This document shows, piece after piece, positions 7,254-16,072 of a DNA stretch of 37,746 nucleotides. Every line of letters begins with the position of its first letter. The stretch's first letter is position 1. Made by a program: the position numbers and the translations under genes. The notes under the pieces were generated by a model. The model was not told the origin of the DNA and did no database searches. It saw only the letters and a program-made list of their open reading frames with translations. Source of the DNA: an uncultured Saprospiraceae bacterium (lineage in GTDB: Bacteria; Bacteroidota; Bacteroidia; Chitinophagales; Saprospiraceae); assembly GCA_938015805.1 (NCBI GenBank), contig CALLXF010000069.1, forward strand, positions 1 through 37,746, read 5' to 3'.

Positions 7254-7982
7254 CTATAATTTTAAATAATATTCTTTAGTGATTGCCTTATAATCATCCG
7301 TGTATTCCTTAGAATTCCCTTTATACATTACTAACTCTACTTCATCCACTTCTGGGTGTTGCTTTTTAGAAAACTCAAAAAGAATACGTTCTAGTGGTTT
7401 ATCAACTCTCGGTCGCATAAGAGTCCTCCGAGTAATAAAAAAGCTGTATCGTTCTACGATCTCTATAAATCTCATACCTTCTAAAATGGGAAGAATTATA
7501 GAGCACCGACCATCATCAGCGAGCAATCTTCGTATAGCCAGCAGTAAGTCTCCATGACTCATCTTTACTGTATGACGGACTATATTTTTAGGCTGATTAT
7601 CTGAGAGCGTACCTCCTGAGAAAAACGGAGGATTGGAAACGATGTGATCAAATTTGCGATCCGTATTTTTTCCATACTCCTGGATTCCAGACTCTACAAC
7701 TGATAAATTTTTACTCCATGGGGAATTATCAAAATTTATCTCTGCTTGCCTACAAGAACAATCATCGATTTCTACTCCTACTATAGAAGCATCAGGTCTT
7801 TTCTGAGCCAACATAAGACCGACTACTCCACTTCCTGCTCCTATATCTAAAATAGAATCCGCACCATCCACATTTGCCCAAGCTCCCAGTAAAACTCCAT
7901 CAGAGTTTACCTTCATAGTACAGAGATCTTGTCTTACCTCAAACTGCTTAAACCTAAATATATCTTCCTTAGATATCACCAT
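7254..7982 (-). CDS. trmN: tRNA1(Val) A37 N6-methyltransferase (TrmN/YfiC type)
   Basis: The 242-residue class I SAM-dependent methyltransferase begins with FRFKQFEVRQDLCTMKVNSD, the typical N-terminus of YfiC/TrmN. Motif I is LDIGAGSGVVGLML (about 45-58), and the N6-adenine catalytic motif NPPFF is clear. In E. coli the enzyme forms m6A37 in tRNA1(Val); the same role is inferred here. Length matches the family. The gene is monocistronic in appearance, convergent with the small HTH gene and downstream of the DUF5689 gene by 54 bp on the same strand. Confidence 0.9.
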   Translation of the reverse strand: MVISKEDIFRFKQFEVRQDLCTMKVNSDGVLLGAWANVDGADSILDIGAGSGVVGLMLAQKRPDASIVGVEIDDCSCRQAEINFDNSPWSKNLSVVESGIQEYGKNTDRKFDHIVSNPPFFSGGTLSDNQPKNIVRHTVKMSHGDLLLAIRRLLADDGRCSIILPILEGMRFIEIVERYSFFITRRTLMRPRVDKPLERILFEFSKKQHPEVDEVELVMYKGNSKEYTDDYKAITKEYYLKL

Positions 7983-8036
7983 AATCCCTATTCGTTATTC
8001 TATATAAATGTATATCATTATTACATCCTTAGAAAT

Positions 8037-9980
8037 CTACTGTATATTAATAGCATTTATCTGTATTGTAGTAGACACTGTCCCTCCCATACTATCATAC
8101 ACAAATGCTAAAAACCCTTTACCCGATATTCCTGATATATCAATATCTCCTGTACTTTCAAAATTATTATCAAAGGTTCCAGTGTTATTTATTATTGGAT
8201 TTATCGCATCTGCCCCTATCTCTGTCCATCCCGCTCCAGCAGGATTTCCCGCTCCAGAATAATCATTAGAATAATATACTCTAAGTGGATTACCGTTTTT
8301 AAAAGCATCCGCGACCACGATTTCTAGAGTCTCACCTAACTGTGCCTCAAAATCAATTTCTGGAGTAATCATCCAAGTCGTAACGTCTAAAATGTCTCCA
8401 GAACTAAATGAGGACATCTCTGCAAAAAATTCTCCTCCAAAATCATCTCCTTGCCAAAGTCTATCTCCTGCAGTATTAGTAACAACCCACCCTGAAGGAA
8501 TCCCATTATCAAAACCGATATTAGCTGGAAGATCTAATGTAGGTAGCATTCCTGTTCCTCCTCCATCTACGTCAGATCTTTGCCTCATAATAATCTGAGG
8601 ATTAAATGGATCTCCATCGTTTGTAAATTCCGATACCATTCCGATAAGTGTGACTTCTCCAGTAGGTACTAAATCATTGGCGAAAGCCGCATTATCCCAA
8701 GTAAAAGTAATCAGCGAACCTGTAGCATCCGTAACGGTTAAATTACCTGCAAATGTATTACTACCAGTCAACTCTACATTATTTAATTGCACCAGTGTAG
8801 ATTCTAAACTTTCAAAATCTGAAAGTAGATCTGCAATCGTGATCACCTTAGGCGTAACGGAATTATTAGAACTTATAAAGCTAGAATTAGTGATCGGTGT
8901 ATCATTAAGCTGCAACAATCCACGGAACTCTGACAACTCCACTCCAGAAACATTTATAGCTACTCTAGAACCTAAACCATAGGTATGAGCATCCGTAAAT
9001 CTTATAGCTATACCACTATCTCCATCTTGCAAAATAAGATTACGATCTAAAGTATTTCCTGTAACAACATCAGAGATCACAATTCCTTCTATATATCCTG
9101 TCGGAGCAACAGTGGCCCCATCAAAATATGCTTGTTTTAAATCAGCTATAGAGATCTGATCCCCTCCTCCTCCAGTACTTCCATCACATCGATCATTTAT
9201 AAAATTTACATCATCTGTATCTCTAATCGTAAACTGATTAGTACTTCCAAAAATGGAATACACACCTACTAAAGTTCCATTACCCTCTGGAATAGGAACC
9301 CCGGCAAATTCTGAAAAATCACTGTTTCTAAGTGTAATTTCATTTCCGTTACAATCTAACACTAATCTGTTCTGAGTAAATGTTCCGTTAGGATCTGCAT
9401 AGCTCTGTCCGATAAGTGAGGCAGAGTATTCTACGTCATTTAACTGGACCAGTGTACTTAAATCACTTGTTCCTAAAGAAGCTATAGTCCTTATTGCTGG
9501 TTCAGGAACATCGACTAACTCACCGATTACAAAAAACTCATCTAACATAGCTTCTGGTATTCTATTTACCTCAGATCCAGATCCTGCTATACCTATCTGT
9601 ACCAGCTCTGCAAACTGCCCTAACTCTAGTCCTCCTTTTATATAAACTGTCCGACCTAGAGGATAATTTACATTAAGATCACGAGCATCAACACTTAAAT
9701 GTATTCCACCTGTCTCATCCTGAATTACCAAAGTCTTAAAAAAGTTACCAGGTGCGTCATTAGAAATCACTACCCCTTTTATGACCGTTTCTGGAGGTAT
9801 GGTATAAGAAGTAGAACCACCAGTAAAATTTGCTTTTAATGCGGCGATGGTGGTATTGGAGATGTCTTCTGTCTGTACTGCTTTACCTGGAGGAATATCA
9901 AATTCCTGATCTACACATGCAGAAAATGCAAATGCTAATATTGCAAAAAATGAAAATAATTTAATCGAATATTTAAACAT
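8037..9980 (-). CDS. DUF5689 surface lipoprotein with choice-of-anchor-type C-domain
   Basis: The 647-residue protein has a signal peptide with lipobox FSAC and lipidation at C22, followed by VDQE, acidic residues of the kind that favour surface export in Bacteroidota. Two DUF5689/OB-like segments follow: about 38-275 (YTIPPETVIKGVVISND...) and about 285-475 (ISIADLKQAY... GYIEGIVISD). The C-terminus (about 480-647) has GFDNGIPSGW and the MITPEIDF pattern of a choice-of-anchor/MAM-like jelly roll. It lies 18 bp after the TonB receptor on the same strand and is probably co-transcribed. By analogy it may be the surface substrate-binding partner of that receptor, taking the place of SusD (inference). 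Confidence 0.88.
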   Translation of the reverse strand: MFKYSIKLFSFFAILAFAFSACVDQEFDIPPGKAVQTEDISNTTIAALKANFTGGSTSYTIPPETVIKGVVISNDAPGNFFKTLVIQDETGGIHLSVDARDLNVNYPLGRTVYIKGGLELGQFAELVQIGIAGSGSEVNRIPEAMLDEFFVIGELVDVPEPAIRTIASLGTSDLSTLVQLNDVEYSASLIGQSYADPNGTFTQNRLVLDCNGNEITLRNSDFSEFAGVPIPEGNGTLVGVYSIFGSTNQFTIRDTDDVNFINDRCDGSTGGGGDQISIADLKQAYFDGATVAPTGYIEGIVISDVVTGNTLDRNLILQDGDSGIAIRFTDAHTYGLGSRVAINVSGVELSEFRGLLQLNDTPITNSSFISSNNSVTPKVITIADLLSDFESLESTLVQLNNVELTGSNTFAGNLTVTDATGSLITFTWDNAAFANDLVPTGEVTLIGMVSEFTNDGDPFNPQIIMRQRSDVDGGGTGMLPTLDLPANIGFDNGIPSGWVVTNTAGDRLWQGDDFGGEFFAEMSSFSSGDILDVTTWMITPEIDFEAQLGETLEIVVADAFKNGNPLRVYYSNDYSGAGNPAGAGWTEIGADAINPIINNTGTFDNNFESTGDIDISGISGKGFLAFVYDSMGGTVSTTIQINAINIQ

Positions 9981-9998
9981 AGTTATGATATATTTCTT

Positions 9999-12740
9999 TT
10001 AAAATCTTAATCCTAATTGAACAAAATAATTTCTACCGTAAGCATAATAATAACGTGTATCAAACCACTCAGGACCTTCTGCCTGATTATATCTAAGTTG
10101 CTCATATCCTCCTGAAATTCCGTTTCTATTATCCAGAATGTTACTCACATTAGCTGTAAGGAAAATAATATAATCATCTACTTTCCATGACTTATAAGCA
10201 AATAAGTCTAGCGTAAAGTAATCATCTACCTTTTCTTGAATTGTAACATTTCTAAGCTCGGCTCCTTCTAACTCCCCTGTATTAATAGCGATCCTACGTT
10301 CAGGTGAAAAGTCTAGATAACGGTCTTGGAAAAAATTAAAATTGATTGTAGCAAACCAAAATTTAGGAGAATCATATTTAAGCTCTAGATTATAAGAATT
10401 TTGAGGAGAAGACTCTACAAAAAATCCATTACTAAACACTTCTACATCTTCTCTAAAAAATTTCTCTATATCCGAAAAACCATAATGCCTCCATCTACTA
10501 TCATATAAATGCTGTCCTAGAGCAGCTACTGCTTTTGCAGATACACGTGAGGAAATATTTCCTGATAAAGCCGCCTCGATGCCTACATGACGCTTATCGA
10601 TATTATGATTTGCGTATGCTCCAAACTGTCCATCGTTTTCTCCTGTTGCATTTTCGGAATAAAAGAAATTTATCTCAGTTAGATTATCAATATCTGCGTA
10701 ATAAGCATTCATTTTAAACTTAACTCCAGGCGAACTAAAACTATACCCTGCCTCAAGCGATTTGGTTTTAGAGTTTTCTAGAACAGGTACCAGCTGATCA
10801 GAATTTCTATTGTTTATATAAGAGTTCCTAAGATAAGGAGCCTTAGTATTCATTAATCCATTAAGCCAAAAATAATTTCTTCCTGACATTTTATAGGTAA
10901 CTCCAGCCTTAGCTATATAATTTGTAAAACTTTGTTTTGGGCTTTCGCCGAATGAATTATCAGGGTGATAACCATTACGCATATTTCCTGTCCGCCAGAA
11001 TTCAGACCTACTAAACTCTCCTCCAAAATGTATATCAAAACGCTTAAGCTTAATCTCATCAGAAAACCATAATGCGGCCTTATTTATATTAGAATTAAAA
11101 TCCCAATTGTAAATATCACCCTCGTACTTTATGGCATTGGGATTATTAAGATCTTTATGTTGTGAACCAGGAAGTAATTCTGGTTGTGCAAAATTATCTT
11201 GATCTAGATAGAAATCAGCTCCTAGTAAGTCATCTATTACCGCAAAGTTATGACCTATATAATTCTGATATCTGAGTCCCACATGAATCGGATTATTATC
11301 CGAAAAATAATGAGTCAGAACTGTATTAAAATTAAATTCCTTGGAATCAAATCTTCTATCTTCTACTATATATCTGGCTTGATTACCTGTTATAGACTCC
11401 GTCCCGCCATTTATATTTTCTACCGTTTGCAGATTATTACGATTAGCTTCATAGAAATTTGCCCACTGTACCTGGAAGTAATCATCAGGTAAAAAATTAT
11501 CTATTACATCCTGTCTGATCAGTGGATCCTCTATCCTAGACGGTAATCTCTGATGATAGTCGGCTGCGGGGTTACTGGCATTTAACCAATTAAGAGCCGT
11601 TCCTCCATTACGCCCAAACTGATAAGAAACTGCTGTGTTTAAAAACGATTTAGTACCTATATTCCAGTCATGACCTAGCATAAATATAGGCTGATGAGCA
11701 TTAGAAACTCTACTATTTCTTTTTTCACCTTCTTGGAATCCCCAGTAAGAGTTATAATACTTATTACCCGTTATGTCAGAAATCTCATCTATAGTAGCAC
11801 TAGACTTTCCTCTTTTAGTAGGAGCTCCCATTACATTAAATGTCATAGAATGACTCTTATTAAACTGTTTTTCTACGCCGAGAGCATAACTATAGGCATC
11901 ATAAAATGTGCCTTCTACATATCCCTCATTTCCCCATCTACGAGATCCCGATACAAACATGGCCCATCCATTTTTAGTCATCCCAGTGGAATAGGTTCCC
12001 ATAACCCTGTTACGGTATGAACGATTCGAAACTGCATAAGATAATCTTACTCCTTCTCTTTGCGATCCTGCTTTGATATTAATATTAGTATTACCCAGGA
12101 CTCCACCTATTCCATAATCAGAGTGCATAAGTCCATAATTAACATGGACATTTCTGAGGATATCATTAAGACCTCCCCATTGATTATAAAATAATCTACC
12201 ACTCTCTAGTTCATTCATCTCTATTCCATTGACGTAAGTCGATCCATACTCAGAATCTAGCCCTCTCGTTCTAAATCTACCAGCTCCCCATGCGTAAGCA
12301 GCTGCATTTAAGAAAGGATCTCTTCCTGCGGATAATATACTTGATACATCTTGGTCGTTTTCGTCAGTACTGAGATCGTTTTCTGCTACACTGATAACCC
12401 CAAAAACTTGCTCTTCCTGAGCCGCATTATTAGTCACTAATGGCTTTAGTTCTAATGTTAGAGTAATATCAGTTCCTTTATAATCTATAGGTACAGTAGA
12501 TTTTTCGTACCCTTCACTCACCCATTCTAGAGAATATTCGCCGACAGGCACATCAAAAAACCTAAAAACTCCAGAAGCATTTGTATTAGTCTCGAAGTCA
12601 GATGGCAATAATTTTACGGTTGCTCCGACTACAGGCAGTCCTGATGTGGGATTATTTATTTTTCCTTCTATAGACTGAGCTGATAAAACGGATATCATAC
12701 ACAGGAGCGGTATGGAGAAGAGTAGCTTAAGATTCTTCAT
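9999..12740 (-). CDS. TonB-dependent outer-membrane receptor
   Basis: The 913-residue protein has a signal peptide (about 1-21), an N-terminal carboxypeptidase-regulatory-like domain (about 22-95), and a plug domain (about 125-235, with RFRTRGLDSEYGSTYVNGIE). A 22-stranded-type barrel fills the rest, ending in YFVQLGLRF with the terminal aromatic residue required for barrel insertion. It imports a substrate across the outer membrane using TonB energy. There is no SusD partner; the DUF5689 lipoprotein follows by 18 bp, and a secreted EEP-family phosphoesterase is divergent on the other side. This context suggests uptake of nucleic-acid-derived or phosphate-bearing fragments (inference). Confidence 0.93.
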   Translation of the reverse strand: MKNLKLLFSIPLLCMISVLSAQSIEGKINNPTSGLPVVGATVKLLPSDFETNTNASGVFRFFDVPVGEYSLEWVSEGYEKSTVPIDYKGTDITLTLELKPLVTNNAAQEEQVFGVISVAENDLSTDENDQDVSSILSAGRDPFLNAAAYAWGAGRFRTRGLDSEYGSTYVNGIEMNELESGRLFYNQWGGLNDILRNVHVNYGLMHSDYGIGGVLGNTNINIKAGSQREGVRLSYAVSNRSYRNRVMGTYSTGMTKNGWAMFVSGSRRWGNEGYVEGTFYDAYSYALGVEKQFNKSHSMTFNVMGAPTKRGKSSATIDEISDITGNKYYNSYWGFQEGEKRNSRVSNAHQPIFMLGHDWNIGTKSFLNTAVSYQFGRNGGTALNWLNASNPAADYHQRLPSRIEDPLIRQDVIDNFLPDDYFQVQWANFYEANRNNLQTVENINGGTESITGNQARYIVEDRRFDSKEFNFNTVLTHYFSDNNPIHVGLRYQNYIGHNFAVIDDLLGADFYLDQDNFAQPELLPGSQHKDLNNPNAIKYEGDIYNWDFNSNINKAALWFSDEIKLKRFDIHFGGEFSRSEFWRTGNMRNGYHPDNSFGESPKQSFTNYIAKAGVTYKMSGRNYFWLNGLMNTKAPYLRNSYINNRNSDQLVPVLENSKTKSLEAGYSFSSPGVKFKMNAYYADIDNLTEINFFYSENATGENDGQFGAYANHNIDKRHVGIEAALSGNISSRVSAKAVAALGQHLYDSRWRHYGFSDIEKFFREDVEVFSNGFFVESSPQNSYNLELKYDSPKFWFATINFNFFQDRYLDFSPERRIAINTGELEGAELRNVTIQEKVDDYFTLDLFAYKSWKVDDYIIFLTANVSNILDNRNGISGGYEQLRYNQAEGPEWFDTRYYYAYGRNYFVQLGLRF

Positions 12741-12846
12741 CAGGCAGGTTTGGTTAAGGGCACAATTTAAGATTATTATAAATCATAATAAGAATAACTT
12801 CTATAATTAATCATTCGTTAATATTGCAGATAGTACATTAGCATAT

Positions 12847-13896
12847 ATGAAAACTAGTTCCTTCTCCAGCATATTTACTTTTTTACTGATTTTGGGAATC
12901 GTCAGTAGCACAGCAGCTCAGAAAAAAGATTATAAAGTTGCCTGTATAGCTTTTTATAATTTAGAAAATCTTTTTGACACGGTAAATGACACCTTAATAA
13001 ACGACGAGCAATTTTTACCAGAAGGTTCTTATGCATGGACTGAGGACAGATATCAGGAAAAAATAGCCAATATGGCTTATGTCATTTCTAAAATAGGTAC
13101 TGATTTATCACCTACGGGAGCATCAGTAGTCGGTGTATCAGAAATAGAAAACAGAAAAGTCCTAGAAGACTTAGTCGCACATGATTTCCTTAAAGAACGG
13201 AATTACAAAATCGTACATTACGACTCACCAGATAAAAGAGGAATCGATGTTGCTTTACTATATCAGCCAGGACACTTTAAAGTTACAGACAGCCAGGCGA
13301 TACCCCTCATGATTTATAGAAATGGAAGAAGAATTTTCACTAGAGACATGCTACATGTAGAAGGCCTTTTTGATGGAGAGCCTATGCATTTTATAGTAAA
13401 TCACTGGCCTAGTCGTAGAGGTGGAGCCGCTCAGTCTGCACCATTTAGAAACGAAGGAGCAAAGGCATGCAAAAAGGTTTTAGACTCTTTAGAAAATCTT
13501 AATCCCGGGACAAAGCTTATTTTAATGGGTGATCTTAATGATGACCCAGTGAGCCCTAGTGTAAAGTCATATCTGATGGCAAAAAAAGAAGTAGAGGAAG
13601 TTTCTCAAGGTGGTTTTTATAATCCGATGGAATCATTTTACGGCAAAGGAATCGGTTCTAATGCATGGAGAGATACATGGAGTTTATTTGATCAATTAAT
13701 ATTAAGTGAAGGCTTGTTAGATAAATCTCAAAGTGGCTATTTCTATTACCAAGCACATATTTTTAACAAAAATTTTCTTAGACAAAAATCTGGTCAATAT
13801 AAAGGTTACCCCTTCCGCACTTATTCTGGAGGCAAATACACTGGTGGTTACAGTGACCATTTTCCAGTTTTTGTATATTTATTGAAAGCTATATAA
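12847..13896 (+). CDS. secreted endonuclease/exonuclease/phosphatase-family enzyme
   Basis: The 349-residue protein has an N-terminal signal peptide (about 1-24, ending STAAQ) and the complete EEP catalytic fold: FYNLENLFD (N38, N41), metal-binding SEIEN (E99/E101), DSPDKRGIDVALLY (R131), NHWPSR (H186), GDLNDDP (D229, N231) and SDHFP (D337, H338). Members cut DNA/RNA phosphodiesters or dephosphorylate phospho-compounds using a divalent metal. Export suggests a periplasmic or extracellular role. It is divergent from the TonB receptor across 106 bp, an arrangement I recognise as recurrent in Bacteroidota. Substrate cannot be decided from the sequence. Confidence 0.92.
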   Translation: MKTSSFSSIFTFLLILGIVSSTAAQKKDYKVACIAFYNLENLFDTVNDTLINDEQFLPEGSYAWTEDRYQEKIANMAYVISKIGTDLSPTGASVVGVSEIENRKVLEDLVAHDFLKERNYKIVHYDSPDKRGIDVALLYQPGHFKVTDSQAIPLMIYRNGRRIFTRDMLHVEGLFDGEPMHFIVNHWPSRRGGAAQSAPFRNEGAKACKKVLDSLENLNPGTKLILMGDLNDDPVSPSVKSYLMAKKEVEEVSQGGFYNPMESFYGKGIGSNAWRDTWSLFDQLILSEGLLDKSQSGYFYYQAHIFNKNFLRQKSGQYKGYPFRTYSGGKYTGGYSDHFPVFVYLLKAI

Positions 13897-13898
13897 TC

Positions 13899-15200
13899 TT
13901 GCTCGACAAAACACCTCTAGCCCTAAGTGGCGAATTTAAAGATGCCCTTGATATTTTAGAAAATTCGGACTGTAATGTTTTTGTTACTGGTCGAGCTGGA
14001 ACTGGAAAATCAACACTTCTAAATATTTTTAGAAATAGCTCCCGTAAAAAAATAGTTGTCCTTGCTCCTACCGGAATCGCAGCCTTAAATGTAAAAGGAC
14101 AAACACTGCATTCTTTTTTTGGGTTTCCACCCAAAATGATTAATCCCTCCGATATACATAAGCGGAGAAATGCAAGAGTATATCAAAAGGTAGAAATAAT
14201 CGTAATCGACGAAATTTCCATGGTCAGAGCAGACATGCTAGATAACATCGATATCTTCTTAAGAAAGAATAGAGAAATCAACGAACCCTTTGGAGGTGTA
14301 AGAATGATCTTTTTTGGAGATTTGTTCCAGCTGCCTCCGGTGGTCGCATCACCGATGGAAAAGGAGTATTTTAAGACGAGATACGAGAGTCCTTACTTCT
14401 TTTCTTCTGATATCATGACTGGTTTAGAAAATCTAGAAGTAATCAGCCTTAATAAAGTCTATCGTCAAGACGAAAGATTATTTATACGTATACTGGATAA
14501 TATCCGTACTCGTCATTTTGATGAAGATGATTTAGAAACCCTAAATCAGCGACATACTGAGAAAGAAGAAGGTCTTAACTACATTACTCTTACTAGTAGA
14601 AACAACACTGCACATGAGATTAATGACAAAGCGATCAGAGCATTAGATCATGAGCCTTTTTTCTTTAATGCCATCATAACCGGCGAATTTAATCAGCGAT
14701 TATTCCCTACAGAAACAAGTCTGTCATTAAAATTAGGAGCACAGGTTATGTTTGTAAAAAATGATCCGGATAAGCGATTTGTTAATGGAACAATCGGAAA
14801 AATAGTATCCCTCGATAGGGACCATATCCACGTCCAAATTATAAAGCCAGACGGGACCAAAATGACTATAGAACTAGAGCAACTAGAATGGGAAATATTA
14901 AAATATGATCTTAATGTGGAAGACAAAACACAAATTAAGACTAAGATCATCGGGACTTTTAAGCAGTATCCTATAAAACTAGCTTGGGCTATAACAATAC
15001 ATAAATCTCAGGGTAAAACATTTGATCGGGTAATAATAGATTTAGGTTCAGGAGCTTTTGAGTACGGACAAACCTATGTGGCTCTATCTCGCTGTCGATC
15101 ATTAAACGGAATAGTCTTAAAGCGACCACTCCACCCGAGAGACATCATCGTAGACCAAAGAATAGTGGAATACTATGAGCAGCTAAGATATTATTTGTAA
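13899..15200 (+). CDS. Pif1/RecD-like superfamily 1B DNA helicase
   Basis: The 433-residue SF1 helicase has Walker A GRAGTGKST (31-39), Walker B VIDEISM (about 102-108) and motif III GDLFQLPPV (140-148). The C-terminal part has the UvrD_C_2-type signature TIHKSQGKTFDRVIID and YVALSRCRSL. This is the compact Pif1-like form, expected to move 5' to 3' on DNA. The start is TTG at 13899, 2 nt after the stop of the secreted EEP gene; the first internal Met is at about residue 80, after Walker A, so TTG must be used. Tight spacing implies co-transcription and probably coupled translation with the EEP gene. Confidence 0.92.
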   Translation: MLDKTPLALSGEFKDALDILENSDCNVFVTGRAGTGKSTLLNIFRNSSRKKIVVLAPTGIAALNVKGQTLHSFFGFPPKMINPSDIHKRRNARVYQKVEIIVIDEISMVRADMLDNIDIFLRKNREINEPFGGVRMIFFGDLFQLPPVVASPMEKEYFKTRYESPYFFSSDIMTGLENLEVISLNKVYRQDERLFIRILDNIRTRHFDEDDLETLNQRHTEKEEGLNYITLTSRNNTAHEINDKAIRALDHEPFFFNAIITGEFNQRLFPTETSLSLKLGAQVMFVKNDPDKRFVNGTIGKIVSLDRDHIHVQIIKPDGTKMTIELEQLEWEILKYDLNVEDKTQIKTKIIGTFKQYPIKLAWAITIHKSQGKTFDRVIIDLGSGAFEYGQTYVALSRCRSLNGIVLKRPLHPRDIIVDQRIVEYYEQLRYYL

Positions 15201-15257
15201 AATACCAAAGTTGTTTTAATTTTAGAAATAAGTGAGTAAAATCATAAAACATATACC

Positions 15258-15386
15258 ATGGCCAAATCAAAAAGAAAATCAAAAGAAGAAGCTAAATTAA
15301 AGAAGCAAGAGAAGCAATTTTTTATGTACTCCATTGCCATTACTTTAATCGTGGTGGTAATCCTATACGTCCTATTTGTGCGGTAA
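15258..15386 (+). CDS. 42-residue single-span membrane microprotein
   Basis: An ATG-to-TAA frame of 42 codons starts MAKSKRKSKEEAKLKKQEKQ, a strongly basic, helix-prone N-terminus. It continues with about 20 hydrophobic residues (FMYSIAITLIVVVILYVLFV) and ends in a single Arg. The positive-inside rule puts the N-terminus in the cytoplasm with one transmembrane span. It lies 57 bp after the Pif1-like helicase on the same strand. I do not recognise a family. The sharply bipartite composition argues for a real gene over chance. Confidence 0.65.
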   Translation: MAKSKRKSKEEAKLKKQEKQFFMYSIAITLIVVVILYVLFVR

Positions 15387-15420
15387 TTTTTTGCCGCATT
15401 ACAAGAGAATTGTTTTAACT

Positions 15421-15446
15421 AGCTTACTACTTAAGTAGAGCAAGCT
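15421..15446. other. imperfect hairpin with a 12-bp palindrome
   Basis: CTACTTAAGTAG (15427-15438) is a perfect palindrome framed by AGCTT and AAGCT, giving an extended, slightly bulged stem. It lies 35 bp after the microprotein gene and has no U run. It could be an operator or a transcript-end hairpin. The rest of the 15387-15554 gap shows nothing else I can support. Confidence 0.35.
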
Positions 15447-15554
15447 GTTATGCGTAGTCTTTATCATCTACGAAATCAATAAAAATGTAATGTTGCCCTT
15501 TTACTGAGCAATATTTGCGTAGATAAGTGTAATCACGATCGACTAAATCTCGGA

Positions 15555-16064
15555 ATGAACAAGATACATCTCATCCTTGGACCTCAGGGAGCAGGAAAAT
15601 CGACCTATGCTAAAAAATTAGCTGCGGAAATAAAAGGTCTCCATTTGTCCATAGATGAATGGATGCTGAATCTGTATATAAAGGACATGCCTAATTCTAT
15701 TAATCTTAGTTGGATTAAAGAAAGGGTTGAAAGATGTGAAACCCAAATATGGAATCTCGTCCGGCAGATGTCCAAGAGTGATTGCGAGATAATTCTAGAC
15801 TTGGGATTTACCAAAGTGGAAAAAAGAGAAAAGTTTAAACGATTAGCAAAAGAAATAAATATGCCTTTACAGTTCTATTTTCTAAATGCTCCTCATACGA
15901 TAAGAAAAGAGCGAGTAATGCAAAGAAATAAAAAGAAAGGAGCAACCTATTCTTTTGAAGTAACCTCGGGCATGTTTGATTTTATGGAAGCAGAATTCCA
16001 TAATCCTACCGATCAAGAATTAAAAGACGCAATCATAATCGATACAAATCTTACTCCGCTTTAA
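15555..16064 (+). CDS. AAA_33-type P-loop kinase
   Basis: The 169-residue protein has Walker A GPQGAGKST (9-17), a SIDEW segment (32-36) where small kinases bind substrate, and a basic lid (RKERVMQRNKKKG, about 117-129). This matches the AAA_33/zeta-toxin-like superfamily of small-molecule or nucleic-acid-end kinases. There is no antitoxin-like partner next to it, so a toxin role is not supported. It is convergent with the BNR-protein gene, whose stop lies 8 bp away. The substrate is unknown. Confidence 0.85.
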   Translation: MNKIHLILGPQGAGKSTYAKKLAAEIKGLHLSIDEWMLNLYIKDMPNSINLSWIKERVERCETQIWNLVRQMSKSDCEIILDLGFTKVEKREKFKRLAKEINMPLQFYFLNAPHTIRKERVMQRNKKKGATYSFEVTSGMFDFMEAEFHNPTDQELKDAIIIDTNLTPL

Positions 16065-16072
16065 TACAAGTT

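Noticed and set aside
15555-16064. P-loop kinase as a zeta-type toxin
   Set aside because: No antitoxin gene next to it; the preceding microprotein is a basic membrane protein 168 bp away.
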